DNA of 64,000 nt from CAVSRC01 sp963782045 (GTDB lineage Bacteria > Pseudomonadota > Alphaproteobacteria > Rhizobiales > Kaistiaceae): NCBI GenBank assembly GCA_963782045.1, contig CAWAIR010000037.1:558001-622000 (forward strand), given 5' to 3'. Shown piece after piece: positions 8,096 through 19,362 of the stretch (position 1 is the first letter of the stretch; every line of letters begins with the position of its first letter). Position numbers and translations under genes: made by a program. The notes below the pieces were generated by a model, which had not been told where the DNA came from, did not search any database, and saw nothing but the letters and a program-made list of their open reading frames with translations.

Positions 8096-9262
8096 AACCT
8101 TCACCCAGCCGCCGCCCTTGGCGCTCGATTTCACCGCCGCCTCGATGAACTGCATGCCGGCCAGTCCGTCCTCGACCGTCGGGAAGGTGACGCCCGGCTC
8201 CGGATCGGCGTCGGTGCGCGCCGCGCGGATGGCGCGGGCGATCTCGGTATAGATGTTGGCGAAGCCCTCGAGGTAGCCTTCCGGATGGCCCGACGGCGTG
8301 CGCGTCACGCGCGCCGCCTCCGGGCTGGCGCCGACGCCGGCCCGGGTGATCAGCCGCGTCGGCTGGCCGAAGGGGGTGAACCACAGATAGTTTGGGTCCT
8401 CCTGGCGCCACTCCAGCCCGCCCTTTGAGCCGTAAACGCGCAGCGACAGATTGTTCTCGTTGCCCGGCGCCACCTGGCTCGCCCACAACATGCCCTTGGC
8501 GCCGCCCTTCCAGCGCAGCAGGATGTTGTTGTCGTCGTCGAGCTTGCGGCCTTTGACGAAGGTGGAGAGGTCCGCGCAGACCGCATCGAGCTGTAGGCCG
8601 GTGACGAAACAGGCGAGATGGTGGGCGTGGGTGGCAATGTCGCCGAGCGCCCCGGCGCCGGCCCGCTTGGGGTCGGTGCGCCAGTCGGCCTGCTTCTGGC
8701 CGGTGGCCTCGACCCGCTCGGTCAGCCAGTCCTGAACGTATTCAGCCTGGACATGGCGGATCTCACCGATCTCGCCGGCGGCGACGATGGCGCGCGCCTG
8801 GCGGACCATCGGATAGCCGGTGTAGTTGTGGGTGAGCGCGAAGATCTTGCCGCTGCGCTTCACCGCGCGCTGGATGTCCTTGGCTTCGGCGACCGACATG
8901 CACAGCGGCTTGTCGCAGATCACATGGATGCCCGCCTTGAGAAACGCCTTCACCGGCCCGGCATGGAGGTTGTTGGGCGTGGCGATGACCACCGCCTCGA
9001 TGCCGTCCTCCTTGCGCCTGGCTTCGGCCTTGGCCATCTCCTCGTAGTCGGTATAGGCGCGATCGCGGGCGATGCCGATTTCGAGCGCCGAGTTGATCGC
9101 GCGCTGGCGCTGCGAGGACAGCGCCCCGGCCACCACCTCGTAATTGTCGTCGATGCGCGAGGCGATGCGATGCACCGGGCCGATGAAGGCCCCCTGCCCG
9201 CCGCCAACCATGCCCAGCCGAATCCTGCCGCCACTCCTGGAGTCGCTGCGTCCCTCGACCAT
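8093..9262 (-). CDS. Gfo/Idh/MocA family oxidoreductase
   Basis: The 389-residue protein has an N-terminal Rossmann NAD(P) site (RIRLGMVGGGQGAFIGPVHR), the family EKP-type motif as HVICDKPLCMSVAEAKD (Lys is the catalytic residue), and a C-terminal substrate domain with GDIATHAHHLACFVTG. These enzymes oxidise or reduce sugars, inositols and sugar acids. It lies 23 bp downstream of a sugar-isomerase-like gene and behind xylBA, so a role in sugar or inositol oxidation is likely but the substrate cannot be read from sequence. The ATG at 9262 is chosen over an upstream in-frame start because it follows a purine stretch. The final TAG lies inside the MITE-like repeat. Confidence 0.88.
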   Translation of the reverse strand: MVEGRSDSRSGGRIRLGMVGGGQGAFIGPVHRIASRIDDNYEVVAGALSSQRQRAINSALEIGIARDRAYTDYEEMAKAEARRKEDGIEAVVIATPNNLHAGPVKAFLKAGIHVICDKPLCMSVAEAKDIQRAVKRSGKIFALTHNYTGYPMVRQARAIVAAGEIGEIRHVQAEYVQDWLTERVEATGQKQADWRTDPKRAGAGALGDIATHAHHLACFVTGLQLDAVCADLSTFVKGRKLDDDNNILLRWKGGAKGMLWASQVAPGNENNLSLRVYGSKGGLEWRQEDPNYLWFTPFGQPTRLITRAGVGASPEAARVTRTPSGHPEGYLEGFANIYTEIARAIRAARTDADPEPGVTFPTVEDGLAGMQFIEAAVKSSAKGGGWVKV

Positions 9263-9285
9263 GTGACTGTTTCCCTTTTTCTTAT

Positions 9286-10338
9286 CTAGATGCCGAGCAT
9301 CTTGCGATTGGCCTTCTGGTCGACGCCGCTGGCGGCGAAATCGTCGAAAGCCTTCTCGGTCACGCGGATGATGTGGTTGGCGATGAAGGGGGCGCCCTCG
9401 GCCGCCCCCTGTTCGGGGTGCTTCAGGCAGCATTCCCATTCGAGCACCGCCCAGCGGTCGTAGTCGTATTCGGCGAGCTTGGAGAAGATGCCGGAAAAAT
9501 CGACCTGGCCGTCGCCGAGCGAGCGGAAGCGGCCGGCGCGCTTCACCCAGGGCTGGAAGCCGCCATAGGCGCCCTGCTTGCCGGTCGGGTTAAATTCCGC
9601 GTCCTTGACGTGATAGGCGTAGATGCGCTCGTGGTAGAAATCGATGAATTCGAGATAGTCGAGCTGCTGCAGCACGAAGTGCGAGGGATCGTAGTTGATG
9701 CCGCAGCGGGGGTGGTTGCCGACCCGCTCGAGCAGCATCTCGAAAGAAACGCCGTCGTGCAGGTCCTCGCCCGGGTGCAGCTCGAAGGCGACGTCGATGC
9801 CGAGGCTGTCGGCGTAGTCGAAGAGCGGCTTCCAGCGCCTGGCAAGCTCGTCGAAGGCGGTCTCGACCAGACCGGCGGGACGCTGCGGCCAGGGATACAT
9901 GAACGGCCAGGCGAAGGCGCCGGAGAAGGTCGGCATCGACGGCAGGCCGAGATTGGCGCAGGCTTTCAGCGTCGCCTTGACCTGATCGACCGCCCACCGC
10001 TGCCGCTTCTTCATGTCGCCGCGCACTTCGGGAGCGGCAAAGCCGTCGAAGGCGGCATCGTAGACCGGATTGGTGGCGACCAACTGGCCCTGCAGGTGCG
10101 AGGCGAGCTCGGTGATCTCGACGCCGGCATCGGCGCACACGCCCTTGATCTCGCTGCAATAGGTCTTGCTCGAGGCGGCCTTCTTCACGTCGATCAGACG
10201 CCCGTCCCAGCTCGGGATCTGGATGCCCTTGTAGCCGAGGCCGGCGGCCCATTTGGCCATGCCTGCCAGCGTGTTGAACGGTGCTTCGTCGCCTGCGAAC
10301 TGCGCCAGGAAGATTGCTGGCCCCTTCATGGTTTTCAT
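9286..10338 (-). CDS. Sugar phosphate isomerase/epimerase-like TIM-barrel protein
   Basis: This 350-residue protein belongs to the AP-endonuclease-2/xylose-isomerase-like TIM-barrel group. Barrel motifs include GYKGIQIPSWDGR, DVAFELHPGEDLHDG, CGINYDPSHFVLQQLDY with the metal-ligand Asp/His pair, and YAYHVKDAEF. Members include inosose isomerases and ketose epimerases. It is encoded between xylA and a Gfo/Idh/MocA oxidoreductase on the same strand, a pairing common in sugar or inositol catabolism. The exact reaction is not assignable. The start at 10338 (MKTMKG) fits a GGAGG-like site just upstream. Confidence 0.85.
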   Translation of the reverse strand: MKTMKGPAIFLAQFAGDEAPFNTLAGMAKWAAGLGYKGIQIPSWDGRLIDVKKAASSKTYCSEIKGVCADAGVEITELASHLQGQLVATNPVYDAAFDGFAAPEVRGDMKKRQRWAVDQVKATLKACANLGLPSMPTFSGAFAWPFMYPWPQRPAGLVETAFDELARRWKPLFDYADSLGIDVAFELHPGEDLHDGVSFEMLLERVGNHPRCGINYDPSHFVLQQLDYLEFIDFYHERIYAYHVKDAEFNPTGKQGAYGGFQPWVKRAGRFRSLGDGQVDFSGIFSKLAEYDYDRWAVLEWECCLKHPEQGAAEGAPFIANHIIRVTEKAFDDFAASGVDQKANRKMLGI

Positions 10339-10380
10339 CGTTGCCTCCCTAGTTGTTCTTGGGCGCCCTGCCCGGCTTGC

Positions 10381-10402
10381 GGTCCCCGCGAAAGCGGGGA
10401 CC
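10381..10402. repeat. Intergenic hairpin, GAAA-loop palindrome
   Basis: GGTCCCCGC and GCGGGGACC form a perfect 9-bp stem around a GAAA tetraloop between xylA and the downstream isomerase-like gene. No T-run follows, so it looks like a dispersed palindromic repeat or mRNA-stabilising stem rather than a classic terminator. Confidence 0.6.
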
Positions 10403-10440
10403 GGTAATCGTCGGCGGGGATCAGTGAATCGCGAGCGCCG

Positions 10441-11753
<1,313 letters not shown>

Positions 11754-11757
<4 letters not shown>

Positions 11758-13211
11758 CTGGGAATGGCCTCCTTGATGGCAGGATAGAGTTTCCGGTACG
11801 TCGCATAGGCCGCGGCGTAGGCCGGAACCAGTTCGGGATCGGGTTCGATGGTCTCGCGGATGGCCGGCTGGGCGCAGACCGCGAAGGGATCGGCGCCCTC
11901 GGCGGCGATCAGGCCGAGGCGGGCCGCGCCGAGCCCGGCACCGAAATCGCCCTCCTCCGGCACGTCGATGACGATGTTGAGGGCGTTGGCGATGATGCGC
12001 AGCCACTTGCGCGAGCGCGAGCCGCCGCCAACGGCGAGCGCCCGCTCGACGTTGGCGCCCGCCTGGGTCAGCGCCCTCAGGCAGTCGGCGAAGGCGAAGG
12101 CGACGCCCTCCAGCACCGCGCGGGTGAGCACGGTCTTGTCGGTGGCGTAGCTGAGGTTGACGAAGCTGCCGCGGATGGCGGCGTCGTTGTGGGGCGTGCG
12201 CTCGCCACCGAGATAAGGCAGGAACTGGACGTCGCCGGGGCCGCCCATGTCGGCCTCGAGCGGCCGGGTCAGTTCGGCGGCGCTGGTCGAAAAGACGTCG
12301 GCCAGCCATTCCAGCGCGCCGGCGGCCGAGAGGATGACGCCCATCTGATGCCAGGTGTCGGGCACGGCATGGCAGAAGGCGTGGACGGCCGTCGCCGGAT
12401 CGGGCGAGAAGCGGGCGTTGGAAACGAACAGCACGCCCGAGGTGCCGAGCGAGGCGAAGGCGGTGCCGGGCCTGACCACGCCGACGCCGCAGGCCGAGGC
12501 CGCGTTGTCGCCGCCGCCGCCGGCCACCACCACCCTGGCCGCCATGCCCCAGCGGCCGGCGAGGTCGGAGCGCAGCATGCCGGTCGCCGCCGAGCCTTCG
12601 TAGAGGGTGGGCATATGGTCGCGCGACAGCCTGGTCGCGGCCAGAAGCTCGTCGCTCCAGTCGCGCTTCTGCACATCGAGCCACGAGGTGCCGGCGGAGT
12701 CCGACATGTCGGAGGCGTAGTCGCCGGTCAGCTTCAGCCGCACATAGTCCTTGGGTAGCAGCACTTTGGCGACCTTGGCGAAGACCTCCGGCTCGTGGTT
12801 CGCCACCCAGGCGAGCTTCGGCGCCGTGAAGCCGGGAAAGACGATGTTGCCGGTGATGGCGCGGAAGCTCGGATTGGCGTCGAGCGCGGCGGCTTCCTTG
12901 GCTGAGCGCACGTCGTTCCACAGGATGCAGGGGCGCAGCGGCCGGTCGGCCGCGTCGATCAGCGTGGCGCCGTGCATATGGCCGGAGAGGCCGATGCCCC
13001 TGACGCCGGAAAGCGCCTGCTTGTGGGTGGCCGCCAGCTTGTCGAGTACCGCCTCGCAGGCCGTCCACCAACTGTCCGGATCCTGTTCCGACCAGCCCGA
13101 ATGGGGCCGGGAAACCTCCAAATCCGCGGTTTCGCTGGCAATGACGCGCTGCCCCTCATCGATGAGGACTGCCTTCACCGACGAGGTACCGATATCGAGT
13201 CCGAGATACAT
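11754..13211 (-). CDS. xylB: Xylulokinase
   Basis: This 485-residue FGGY-family kinase starts MYLGLDIGTSSVKAVLIDEG (phosphate-1 motif of the ASKHA fold). It continues with GIGLSGHMHGATLIDAADRP, a substrate-binding segment shared by xylulokinases, and FASLGTSGVLFV plus LAVGGGSRSRKWLRIIANAL in the second domain. It phosphorylates D-xylulose to xylulose 5-phosphate. It is the first gene of the leftward xylBA unit. The ATG at 13211 is preferred to a GTG/ATG extension at 13247 because homologues begin MYLG and the extension is unlike them. Confidence 0.95.
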
Positions 13212-13288
13212 GAGAAGAGCGCCCTCCTCGCGCAGTGCGAGGCGCAACCCCCCGGAGGCGCTCCGCTACGTTTTTTGCTTTTGCGTTG

Positions 13289-13315
13289 ATTATCCTGACT
13301 ATTCAGCGATTGCAA
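13289..13315 (-). promoter_or_regulatory. Candidate xylB promoter
   Basis: In the 231-bp divergent region between xylB and pepN, the only AT-rich patch reads on the minus strand TTGCAA (13315-13310), 15 bp, then GATAAT (13294-13289). The -10 is good and the spacing short. No XylR-type operator could be recognised; the remaining sequence of the gap shows nothing further. Confidence 0.3.
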
Positions 13316-13442
13316 TTCGCCGGGTTGTCGCCCACCCCTTTTTCTGCGGATTCCGGATTATTCGCGCCGCGGAATCGCTTTCGCAGGCGCCCGTGCTATC
13401 TATCGCTGGACACCCTCCCCCTCGTGAAAGCCTTGCGACGCC

Positions 13443-16076
13443 ATGAAAACTGAGACGGCCCCCGTTCGCCTCGCCGACTATCGTCCGCCCGACTTCGCCA
13501 TCGACACCGTCCATCTCGATTTCCATCTCGACCCGCACGCCACCCGGGTCACGGCACAGCTGGCGATGCGGCCGACCAACGCAGGCGCGGCGCTCGCGCT
13601 CGACGGCGATGAGCTCAAGCTCGTCTCGGTGGCGATCGACGGCCGGCCGCTCGGACCCGACCGCTATGTGGCCAGCCCCGACAGCCTCGCCATCGCCGAC
13701 GTGCCGCAGGTGCCCTTCACCCTCGAGATCGTCACCGAGATCGACCCCACCGCCAACACCAAGCTGATGGGGCTCTACCGGACGAGCGGCACCTGGTGCA
13801 CCCAGTGCGAAGCGGAGGGCTTCCGCCGCATCACCTATTTCCTCGACCGGCCGGATGTGCTGGCGGTCTACACCACGCGCCTGGACGCGCCCAAGGATGC
13901 CGCGCCGGTGCTGCTCGCCAACGGCAACCTGGTCGAAACCGGGGAGATTGCCGGCAGCGACCGCCACTTTGCCGTCTGGCACGACCCCTTCCCCAAGCCG
14001 TCCTATCTGTTCGCGCTGGTCGCCGGCGATCTCGGCAGGCTTTCCGACAGCTTCACCACGCTGTCGGGGCGCAAAGTCGATCTCGCCATCTATTGCGAGC
14101 ACGGCAAGGAAGCGCGCTGCGCCTGGGCGATGGATTCGCTGAAGCGCTCGATGCGCTGGGACGAGACCGCCTTCGGCCGCGAATACGATCTCGATGTGTT
14201 CAACATCGTCGCCGTGTCTGACTTCAACATGGGCGCGATGGAGAACAAGGGCCTCAACGTCTTCAACGATAAATACGTGCTGGCCGACGCCGACACTGCC
14301 ACCGACGCCGACTACGGCCATATCGAGGGCGTCATCGCGCACGAATACTTCCATAATTGGACCGGCGACAGAATCACTTGCCGCGATTGGTTCCAGCTCT
14401 GCCTGAAGGAGGGGCTGACCGTCTTCCGCGACCAGGAGTTCTCCTCCGACATGCGCTCGCGGCCGGTCAAGCGCATCGCCGACGTGCGCACGCTGCTGGC
14501 GCGCCAGTTCCCCGAGGACGCCGGGCCGCTGGCCCATCCGGTCAGGCCGGAGACCTATCACGAGATCAACAACTTCTACACGCCGACCGTCTACGAGAAG
14601 GGCGCCGAAGTGGTGCGCATGCTGAAGACGGTGCTCGGGGCCGACGGCTTCCGCGCCGGCATGGACCTCTATTTCGAGCGCCATGACGGCCAGGCGGTCA
14701 CCATCGAGGACTTTGTCGCCGCCTTCGCCGATGCCACCGGCACCGACCTCACCCAGTTCAAGCTCTGGTACAGCCAGGCCGGCACGCCCGAGGTGGTCGC
14801 CAAGGGCAGCTACGACCAGCGCCAGAAGACCTATACGCTGACGCTGGAACAATCCTCGCCGCCCACCCCCGGCCAGCCGGCCAAGCTGCCGCAGCACATC
14901 CCGGTCCGCTTCGGCCTGGTCGGCGCCAATGGCGAAGACCTCGCCTTCGCCCACGCCACCGGTGGCCGCGTCGACGGCGACGTGATCCAGTTGACCGAAG
15001 CCGGCCAGTCGATCGTCTTCCACGGCGTCTCCAGCCGGCCGGTGCCCTCGCTGCTGCGCGGCTTCTCGGCGCCGGTCCGGCTCAACATCGACCTCTCCGA
15101 GGCCGACCTCCTGTTCCTGCTGAGGACCGACGCGGACCCGTTCAACCGCTGGCAGGCGGCGCAGACGCTGGCCATGCGCACGCTGACCCGCGGCGCCGCC
15201 GATGCGGCGCGCGGCGAGATCGTCGCCTTCGACGTCGACCTCATCGACGCGCTCGCCGACCTGGTCGAGAACGACGCGCTCGAGGCCGCCTTCCGGGCCC
15301 AGGTGCTCCAGCTTCCCGGCGAAGCCGATATCGCCCGCGAGATCGGCCGCGACGTCGATCCGGACGCCATTGCCGCGGCGCGCAACCAGGTGCGCGCGCG
15401 CATCGCCGACCGGGTCGGCGGCCGCCTCGCCGCCCTCGCCGACCGGCTGACCACGCCGACGCCGTTCTCGCCCGATGCGGCCTCCGCCGGGCGGCGGTCG
15501 CTCGCCCACGCCGCCCTCGACCTCGCCGTCGCCGACGGCAACCGACAATCGGTCGCGCGGGTGACCCAGCGCTTCGCTGAGGCCGACAACATGACCGAGC
15601 GTTCGGCGGCGCTCGCCATCCTGGCGGCCAATGCGCTGCCCGAGCGCTTCGCCGCGCTGGACGCCTTCCACGATCGTTATCGCGGCGATCCGCTGGTGCT
15701 CGACAAGTGGCTGATGTTCGAGGCGATGGTGCCGGCGGCGGAGACGCTGGGCCGGGTGCGGGGCCTCATCAGCCACCCGTCCTTCTCGATCTCCAATCCC
15801 AACCGCATCCGCGCACTGGTCGGCAGCTTCGCTGGCGCCAACCAGACCCAGTTCAACCGCGCCGACGGCGCCGGCTACGACTTTCTCGCCGACTTCGTCA
15901 CCGATCTCGACCGGCGCAATCCGCAGACCGCGGCGCGGCTCCTGGTCAGCTTCCGCTCGTGGCGGGCACTCGAGCCGCGCCGCCGGGCGCTGGCCGAGGC
16001 CGCGCTCAACCGCGTCGCCGCTGAGGAGAAGCTGTCCTCCGACGTGCGCGACATCGTCACGCGCACGCTGGCGTGA
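13443..16076 (+). CDS. pepN: Aminopeptidase N (M1 family)
   Basis: The 877-residue protein is a full-length bacterial PepN. It has the substrate exopeptidase motif GAMEN (about residue 263), the zinc motif HEYFHNWTGDR (HExxH, about residue 298) and the third ligand in LKEGLTVFRDQEFS 19 residues later. A long helical C-terminal domain follows. It is a cytoplasmic zinc aminopeptidase that removes N-terminal residues from peptides. It is divergent from xylB and followed by a dispersed palindromic repeat. In rhizobia pepN is commonly found beside a large PAS histidine kinase and glnE, as here. Confidence 0.96.
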   Translation: MKTETAPVRLADYRPPDFAIDTVHLDFHLDPHATRVTAQLAMRPTNAGAALALDGDELKLVSVAIDGRPLGPDRYVASPDSLAIADVPQVPFTLEIVTEIDPTANTKLMGLYRTSGTWCTQCEAEGFRRITYFLDRPDVLAVYTTRLDAPKDAAPVLLANGNLVETGEIAGSDRHFAVWHDPFPKPSYLFALVAGDLGRLSDSFTTLSGRKVDLAIYCEHGKEARCAWAMDSLKRSMRWDETAFGREYDLDVFNIVAVSDFNMGAMENKGLNVFNDKYVLADADTATDADYGHIEGVIAHEYFHNWTGDRITCRDWFQLCLKEGLTVFRDQEFSSDMRSRPVKRIADVRTLLARQFPEDAGPLAHPVRPETYHEINNFYTPTVYEKGAEVVRMLKTVLGADGFRAGMDLYFERHDGQAVTIEDFVAAFADATGTDLTQFKLWYSQAGTPEVVAKGSYDQRQKTYTLTLEQSSPPTPGQPAKLPQHIPVRFGLVGANGEDLAFAHATGGRVDGDVIQLTEAGQSIVFHGVSSRPVPSLLRGFSAPVRLNIDLSEADLLFLLRTDADPFNRWQAAQTLAMRTLTRGAADAARGEIVAFDVDLIDALADLVENDALEAAFRAQVLQLPGEADIAREIGRDVDPDAIAAARNQVRARIADRVGGRLAALADRLTTPTPFSPDAASAGRRSLAHAALDLAVADGNRQSVARVTQRFAEADNMTERSAALAILAANALPERFAALDAFHDRYRGDPLVLDKWLMFEAMVPAAETLGRVRGLISHPSFSISNPNRIRALVGSFAGANQTQFNRADGAGYDFLADFVTDLDRRNPQTAARLLVSFRSWRALEPRRRALAEAALNRVAAEEKLSSDVRDIVTRTLA

Positions 16077-16087
16077 GGCGCGGCGGC

Positions 16088-16160
16088 GTAGCCCACAAGG
16101 AACGAAGCGGATTGCGGGGCGCTGAGAACCCCGGATTTCGCTCGCGCTCCATCCGGGCTA
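16088..16160. repeat. Dispersed TAGCCCGG palindromic repeat, copy 1
   Basis: Starts GTAGCCC and ends CATCCGGGCTA, with an AAGCGGATTGC core, so the ends pair. Related copies are at 19183-19250 and 39658-39729. It sits between the convergent pepN and DUF2569 genes, where it may also act as a bidirectional transcription stop. Confidence 0.6.
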
Positions 16161-16170
16161 GGCGCGGAAC

Positions 16171-16620
16171 TCACCGCACGAACGTATTGCGCACCCGCAC
16201 CGAGTAGAGGAAATACGGGATCCAGATGGCGCAGGCGGCGAGCAGCATGCCGATGGCGAAGCCGGCGTCGACATCGAATATCGGCGCGTCGAACAGGATC
16301 GCCGCCGCCCAGTAGGCCCCCACCACGAACAGAAGCTGGCCGAGCAGAAGAGCCCGGTACAGCGTCGGCGCGCTCTTGCGGTAGGTGAAGAAGCGGACCG
16401 CGGTCATCGTCGCCAGAATGGCAAAGCCGACCCAGCCGAGAATCTCGGCCGTCGTCATCAGGTGGACCAGGGTGCCCGGCTGGAGCAGCTCGAATTTCGG
16501 AAAATAGTCCAGAATGTTGAGCGTGAACTGGACGGGCGCGACGACGATGCCGATCGCGGGCAGGATCAGCCAGCCGCCGATGCCTGTCGGTTCATTCGCG
16601 TTCACTGCCGCCTGTGTCAT
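16171..16620 (-). CDS. DUF2569-type four-helix membrane protein
   Basis: The 149-residue product begins with a short polar tail followed by GIGGWLILPAIGIVVAP, the hallmark opening of DUF2569 proteins. There are four hydrophobic helices in all (around residues 16-36, 55-75, 88-112 and 122-143). It is an inner-membrane protein of unknown function. The ATG at 16620 gives the family-like start; an upstream ATG at 16647 is also in frame. It is convergent with pepN and divergent from the histidine kinase gene. Confidence 0.7.
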   Translation of the reverse strand: MTQAAVNANEPTGIGGWLILPAIGIVVAPVQFTLNILDYFPKFELLQPGTLVHLMTTAEILGWVGFAILATMTAVRFFTYRKSAPTLYRALLLGQLLFVVGAYWAAAILFDAPIFDVDAGFAIGMLLAACAIWIPYFLYSVRVRNTFVR

Positions 16621-16826
16621 GCTTGGTGTCTCTCGGGCCCCACGCACCTTAGCCTCTACAGGCGCTCCGGTCGAATGCCGTCACGCGGCGCCGGATTCCT
16701 CCCCTGCGCCCCTTGGTAAATATTCCGTTTACGGCACTGGACAAGGCGAATCGTCTCGATTCAAATGAACCTGATTCGGGCGTGGCGTCTCCGGGATTTG
16801 TGCGGCGGAAATCGAGGGAGCCTGCC

Positions 16827-19169
16827 ATGGCGCGGGCAGAGGCGGCTCTGCCGCCTGCGGCGAAGCGTTATCAAAAATCAGCCGGCGTGGGGTCGCGGCG
16901 TCCCGGTATTTCGGGCCACGCCAGGCTGCTCGCCGGTCCTGCCTACCAGAAGCTGCTCGCCGCCGAGCCCTTCCTGCGCCGGCTCATCCCCATCCTCATC
17001 GCCATCTTCCTGCTGATCGTCGGCCTTGCCCGTTTCGTCCAGCTCCTCGACCTGCGCATCGACCACGAGACCGATGCGCAGAAGTCGATCAGCATGATCG
17101 CGCGCATCCTGTCGGACGCCTTCGCCAATGCCGGCGGCGACATGACGCGCAGCGATGCGCTCAACCGCCTGGCCGATGCGCTGCCCCCCGGCGCCATCCG
17201 CGACGGGCGGCAGATCTACGTCACCGATACCGACGGCTCGGTCATCGCGACGGCGCCGCGCGACCTCGCCCGGGAGAACCGGCCGCTCGCCGATGCCATC
17301 GGCGACGCCCAGCTTCTCACCACCTTCGGCGAGCGCGCCGGCGTGCTCGAGATCGCGCTCCCCGGCGGCGACAAGGCCTATGCCACGCTTCACAACCTCG
17401 CCGCCCCGCTCGGCGCCGTCGCCGTGGTCGAGCCGCTCTCCGGCATCTATGGCCCGTGGCGGTCCGACGTCTCCCTCGACGTCGCCATCTTTGTCGGCAC
17501 CAGCGCCATCCTGCTGGTCATCCTCTACGGCTATTTCTCGCAGACCGCGCGCGCCGGCGAGGCCGATCGCATCTACGGCGAGACGCAGGCGCGCTTCGAG
17601 ACGGCGCTCGCCCGCGGCCGCTGCGGCCTGTGGGACTGGGACCTGGCCAGCGCCCGCATCTTCTGGTCGCGCTCGATGTTCGAGATCGTCGGGCTGGAGG
17701 CGCGCGACGGCCTGCTCGGCTTCGGCGAGGTGGCCCGGCTGATCCATCCCGATGACGGCGACCTGCTCACTCTGGTCGAGAGCCTGTTCGAGGCCGGCGA
17801 GACCACGGTCGACCGCATGTTCCGCATGCACCATGTCGACGGGCGCTGGATATGGCTGAGGGTGCGCGCCGAGCTGGTCGATCGCGACAGCGCAGCGCCG
17901 CACCTCATCGGCATCGCCGTCGACGTCACCGAGCAGATGCGCCTGGTCGAGCGGTCGAAGACCGCCGACATCCGCCTGCGCGACGCCATCGAAACGATCT
18001 CGGAGGCCTTCGTCCTGTGGGACGCCGAGAACCGCCTCGTCATGTGCAATTCCAAGTACCAGCAGTTGCACGGCATCCCCGACGCCATGCTGGCGCCGGG
18101 AACGCCCTATGCCGACGTCATCGCCGCCGGGCGCAAGCCACTGGTGCGCTCGCAGGTGGTCACCGACGATATCCCCGAGGCGGGGGCGCGCTCCTTCGAG
18201 CTGCAACTCGAGGACGGCCGCTGGCTGCAAATCAACGAGCGGCGCACCAAGGACGGCGGCTTCGTCTCGGTCGGCACCGACATCACCCAGCTCAAGCGCC
18301 ACGAGGGCAAGCTGATCGAGGGCGAGCGCCGGCTGATGGCGACCATCGCCGACCTTCGCCAGTCGCGCCAGAAGCTGGAGCAGCAGGCGCAGCAGATGGT
18401 CGAGCTCGCCGAGAAATACGCCGAGGAGAAGGACCGCGCCGAGGAGGCCAACCGCACCAAGTCCGAGTTCCTCGCCAATGTCAGCCACGAGCTGAGGACG
18501 CCGCTCAACGCCGTCATCGGCTTCTCGGAAATCATGCAGTCCGGCATGTTCGGCGAACTGGGCTCGCCGAAATACCTGGAATACTGCCAGGACATCCACC
18601 AGAGCGGCACCTACCTGCTCGGCGTCATCAACGACGTTCTCGACATGTCGCGGATCGAGGCCGGCCGCATGGCGCTGCACCTCGAGGACCTTGTCCTCGA
18701 CGATCTGGTCGAGGAATCGGTGCGCATCGTCAGCACCCAGGCCGCCGCCCAGAACATCGAGGTTTCGGCCGACGCCGAAAAGGGGCTGGCCATGCGCGGC
18801 GACCGCCGCGCGCTCAAGCAGGTGATGCTTAATCTGTTGTCGAACGCGGTGAAGTTCACGCCACAGGGCGGCCGCATCCGCCTGCGCGCGCGGTCGACCG
18901 GCGCGGCGATCGTCTTCACGGTCGCCGATTCCGGCATCGGCATTCCGCGCGAGGCGCTGAAGAAGCTCGGCCGCCCGTTCGAGCAGGTAAGCAACCAGTT
19001 CACCAAGAGCCATCGCGGCTCCGGCCTTGGTCTGGCCATCACCTCGTCGCTGGCCGCCCTCCACGGCGGGCGCATGCGCATCCGCTCGCGCGTCGGCCAG
19101 GGCACCGTGGTCTCCGTGCGCCTGCCGACCGAGCCGCCGCCCCCCGACGTGCAGCAGTCGGCGGCATGA
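16827..19169 (+). CDS. PAS-domain sensor histidine kinase, PleC/DivJ-like
   Basis: This 780-residue membrane kinase has two transmembrane segments (about residues 52-72 and 219-237) enclosing a periplasmic domain. Two PAS domains follow (about 250-375 and 385-490), then a coiled coil and a transmitter with FLANVSHELRTPLNAVIGF (phosphoacceptor His near 553). The ATPase motifs are NLLSNAVKFTP, VADSGIGIP and HRGSGLGLAI. The H-box matches the PleC/DivJ/PdhS group that acts on DivK and PleD in alphaproteobacteria. Its place between pepN and glnE resembles Sinorhizobium cbrA, from memory. The ATG at 16827 follows GAGGGAG; a longer frame from 16713 looks artefactual. Confidence 0.9.
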   Translation: MARAEAALPPAAKRYQKSAGVGSRRPGISGHARLLAGPAYQKLLAAEPFLRRLIPILIAIFLLIVGLARFVQLLDLRIDHETDAQKSISMIARILSDAFANAGGDMTRSDALNRLADALPPGAIRDGRQIYVTDTDGSVIATAPRDLARENRPLADAIGDAQLLTTFGERAGVLEIALPGGDKAYATLHNLAAPLGAVAVVEPLSGIYGPWRSDVSLDVAIFVGTSAILLVILYGYFSQTARAGEADRIYGETQARFETALARGRCGLWDWDLASARIFWSRSMFEIVGLEARDGLLGFGEVARLIHPDDGDLLTLVESLFEAGETTVDRMFRMHHVDGRWIWLRVRAELVDRDSAAPHLIGIAVDVTEQMRLVERSKTADIRLRDAIETISEAFVLWDAENRLVMCNSKYQQLHGIPDAMLAPGTPYADVIAAGRKPLVRSQVVTDDIPEAGARSFELQLEDGRWLQINERRTKDGGFVSVGTDITQLKRHEGKLIEGERRLMATIADLRQSRQKLEQQAQQMVELAEKYAEEKDRAEEANRTKSEFLANVSHELRTPLNAVIGFSEIMQSGMFGELGSPKYLEYCQDIHQSGTYLLGVINDVLDMSRIEAGRMALHLEDLVLDDLVEESVRIVSTQAAAQNIEVSADAEKGLAMRGDRRALKQVMLNLLSNAVKFTPQGGRIRLRARSTGAAIVFTVADSGIGIPREALKKLGRPFEQVSNQFTKSHRGSGLGLAITSSLAALHGGRMRIRSRVGQGTVVSVRLPTEPPPPDVQQSAA

Positions 19170-19182
19170 CGGCTTATCCCCT

Positions 19183-19250
19183 GTAGCCCGGAGGGAGCGG
19201 GCGCAATCCGGGTGACGCTCCCGCAATCCGCTTCGCTGCTGGCAGGCTAC
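19183..19250. repeat. Dispersed TAGCCCGG palindromic repeat, copy 2
   Basis: Begins GTAGCCCGGAGGGAGCGG and ends GCAGGCTAC; similar to the copies at 16088-16160 and 39658-39729 but in the opposite orientation. It lies 14 bp after the histidine kinase stop. The rest of the 193-bp gap to the next gene shows no other feature. Confidence 0.6.
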
Positions 19251-19362
19251 GCATCCCGCCGCCTCCCGTCGAACGCGTCAGTCGACACGCGGCGGCGTTG
19301 GCCACCGGCGCATCAACCGTCTTGCCCGTGGCGTTGCGCCAAGCGACCGAAACCGCCCCTGC

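Noticed and set aside
13299..15776. 825-codon minus-strand ORF opposite pepN
   Set aside because: High-GC shadow frame; the plus strand has the full M1 aminopeptidase with GAMEN and HExxH motifs.
16878..19226. 782-codon minus-strand ORF opposite the PAS histidine kinase
   Set aside because: Shadow of the kinase; composition dominated by Arg, Gly, Ala and no domain is recognisable.
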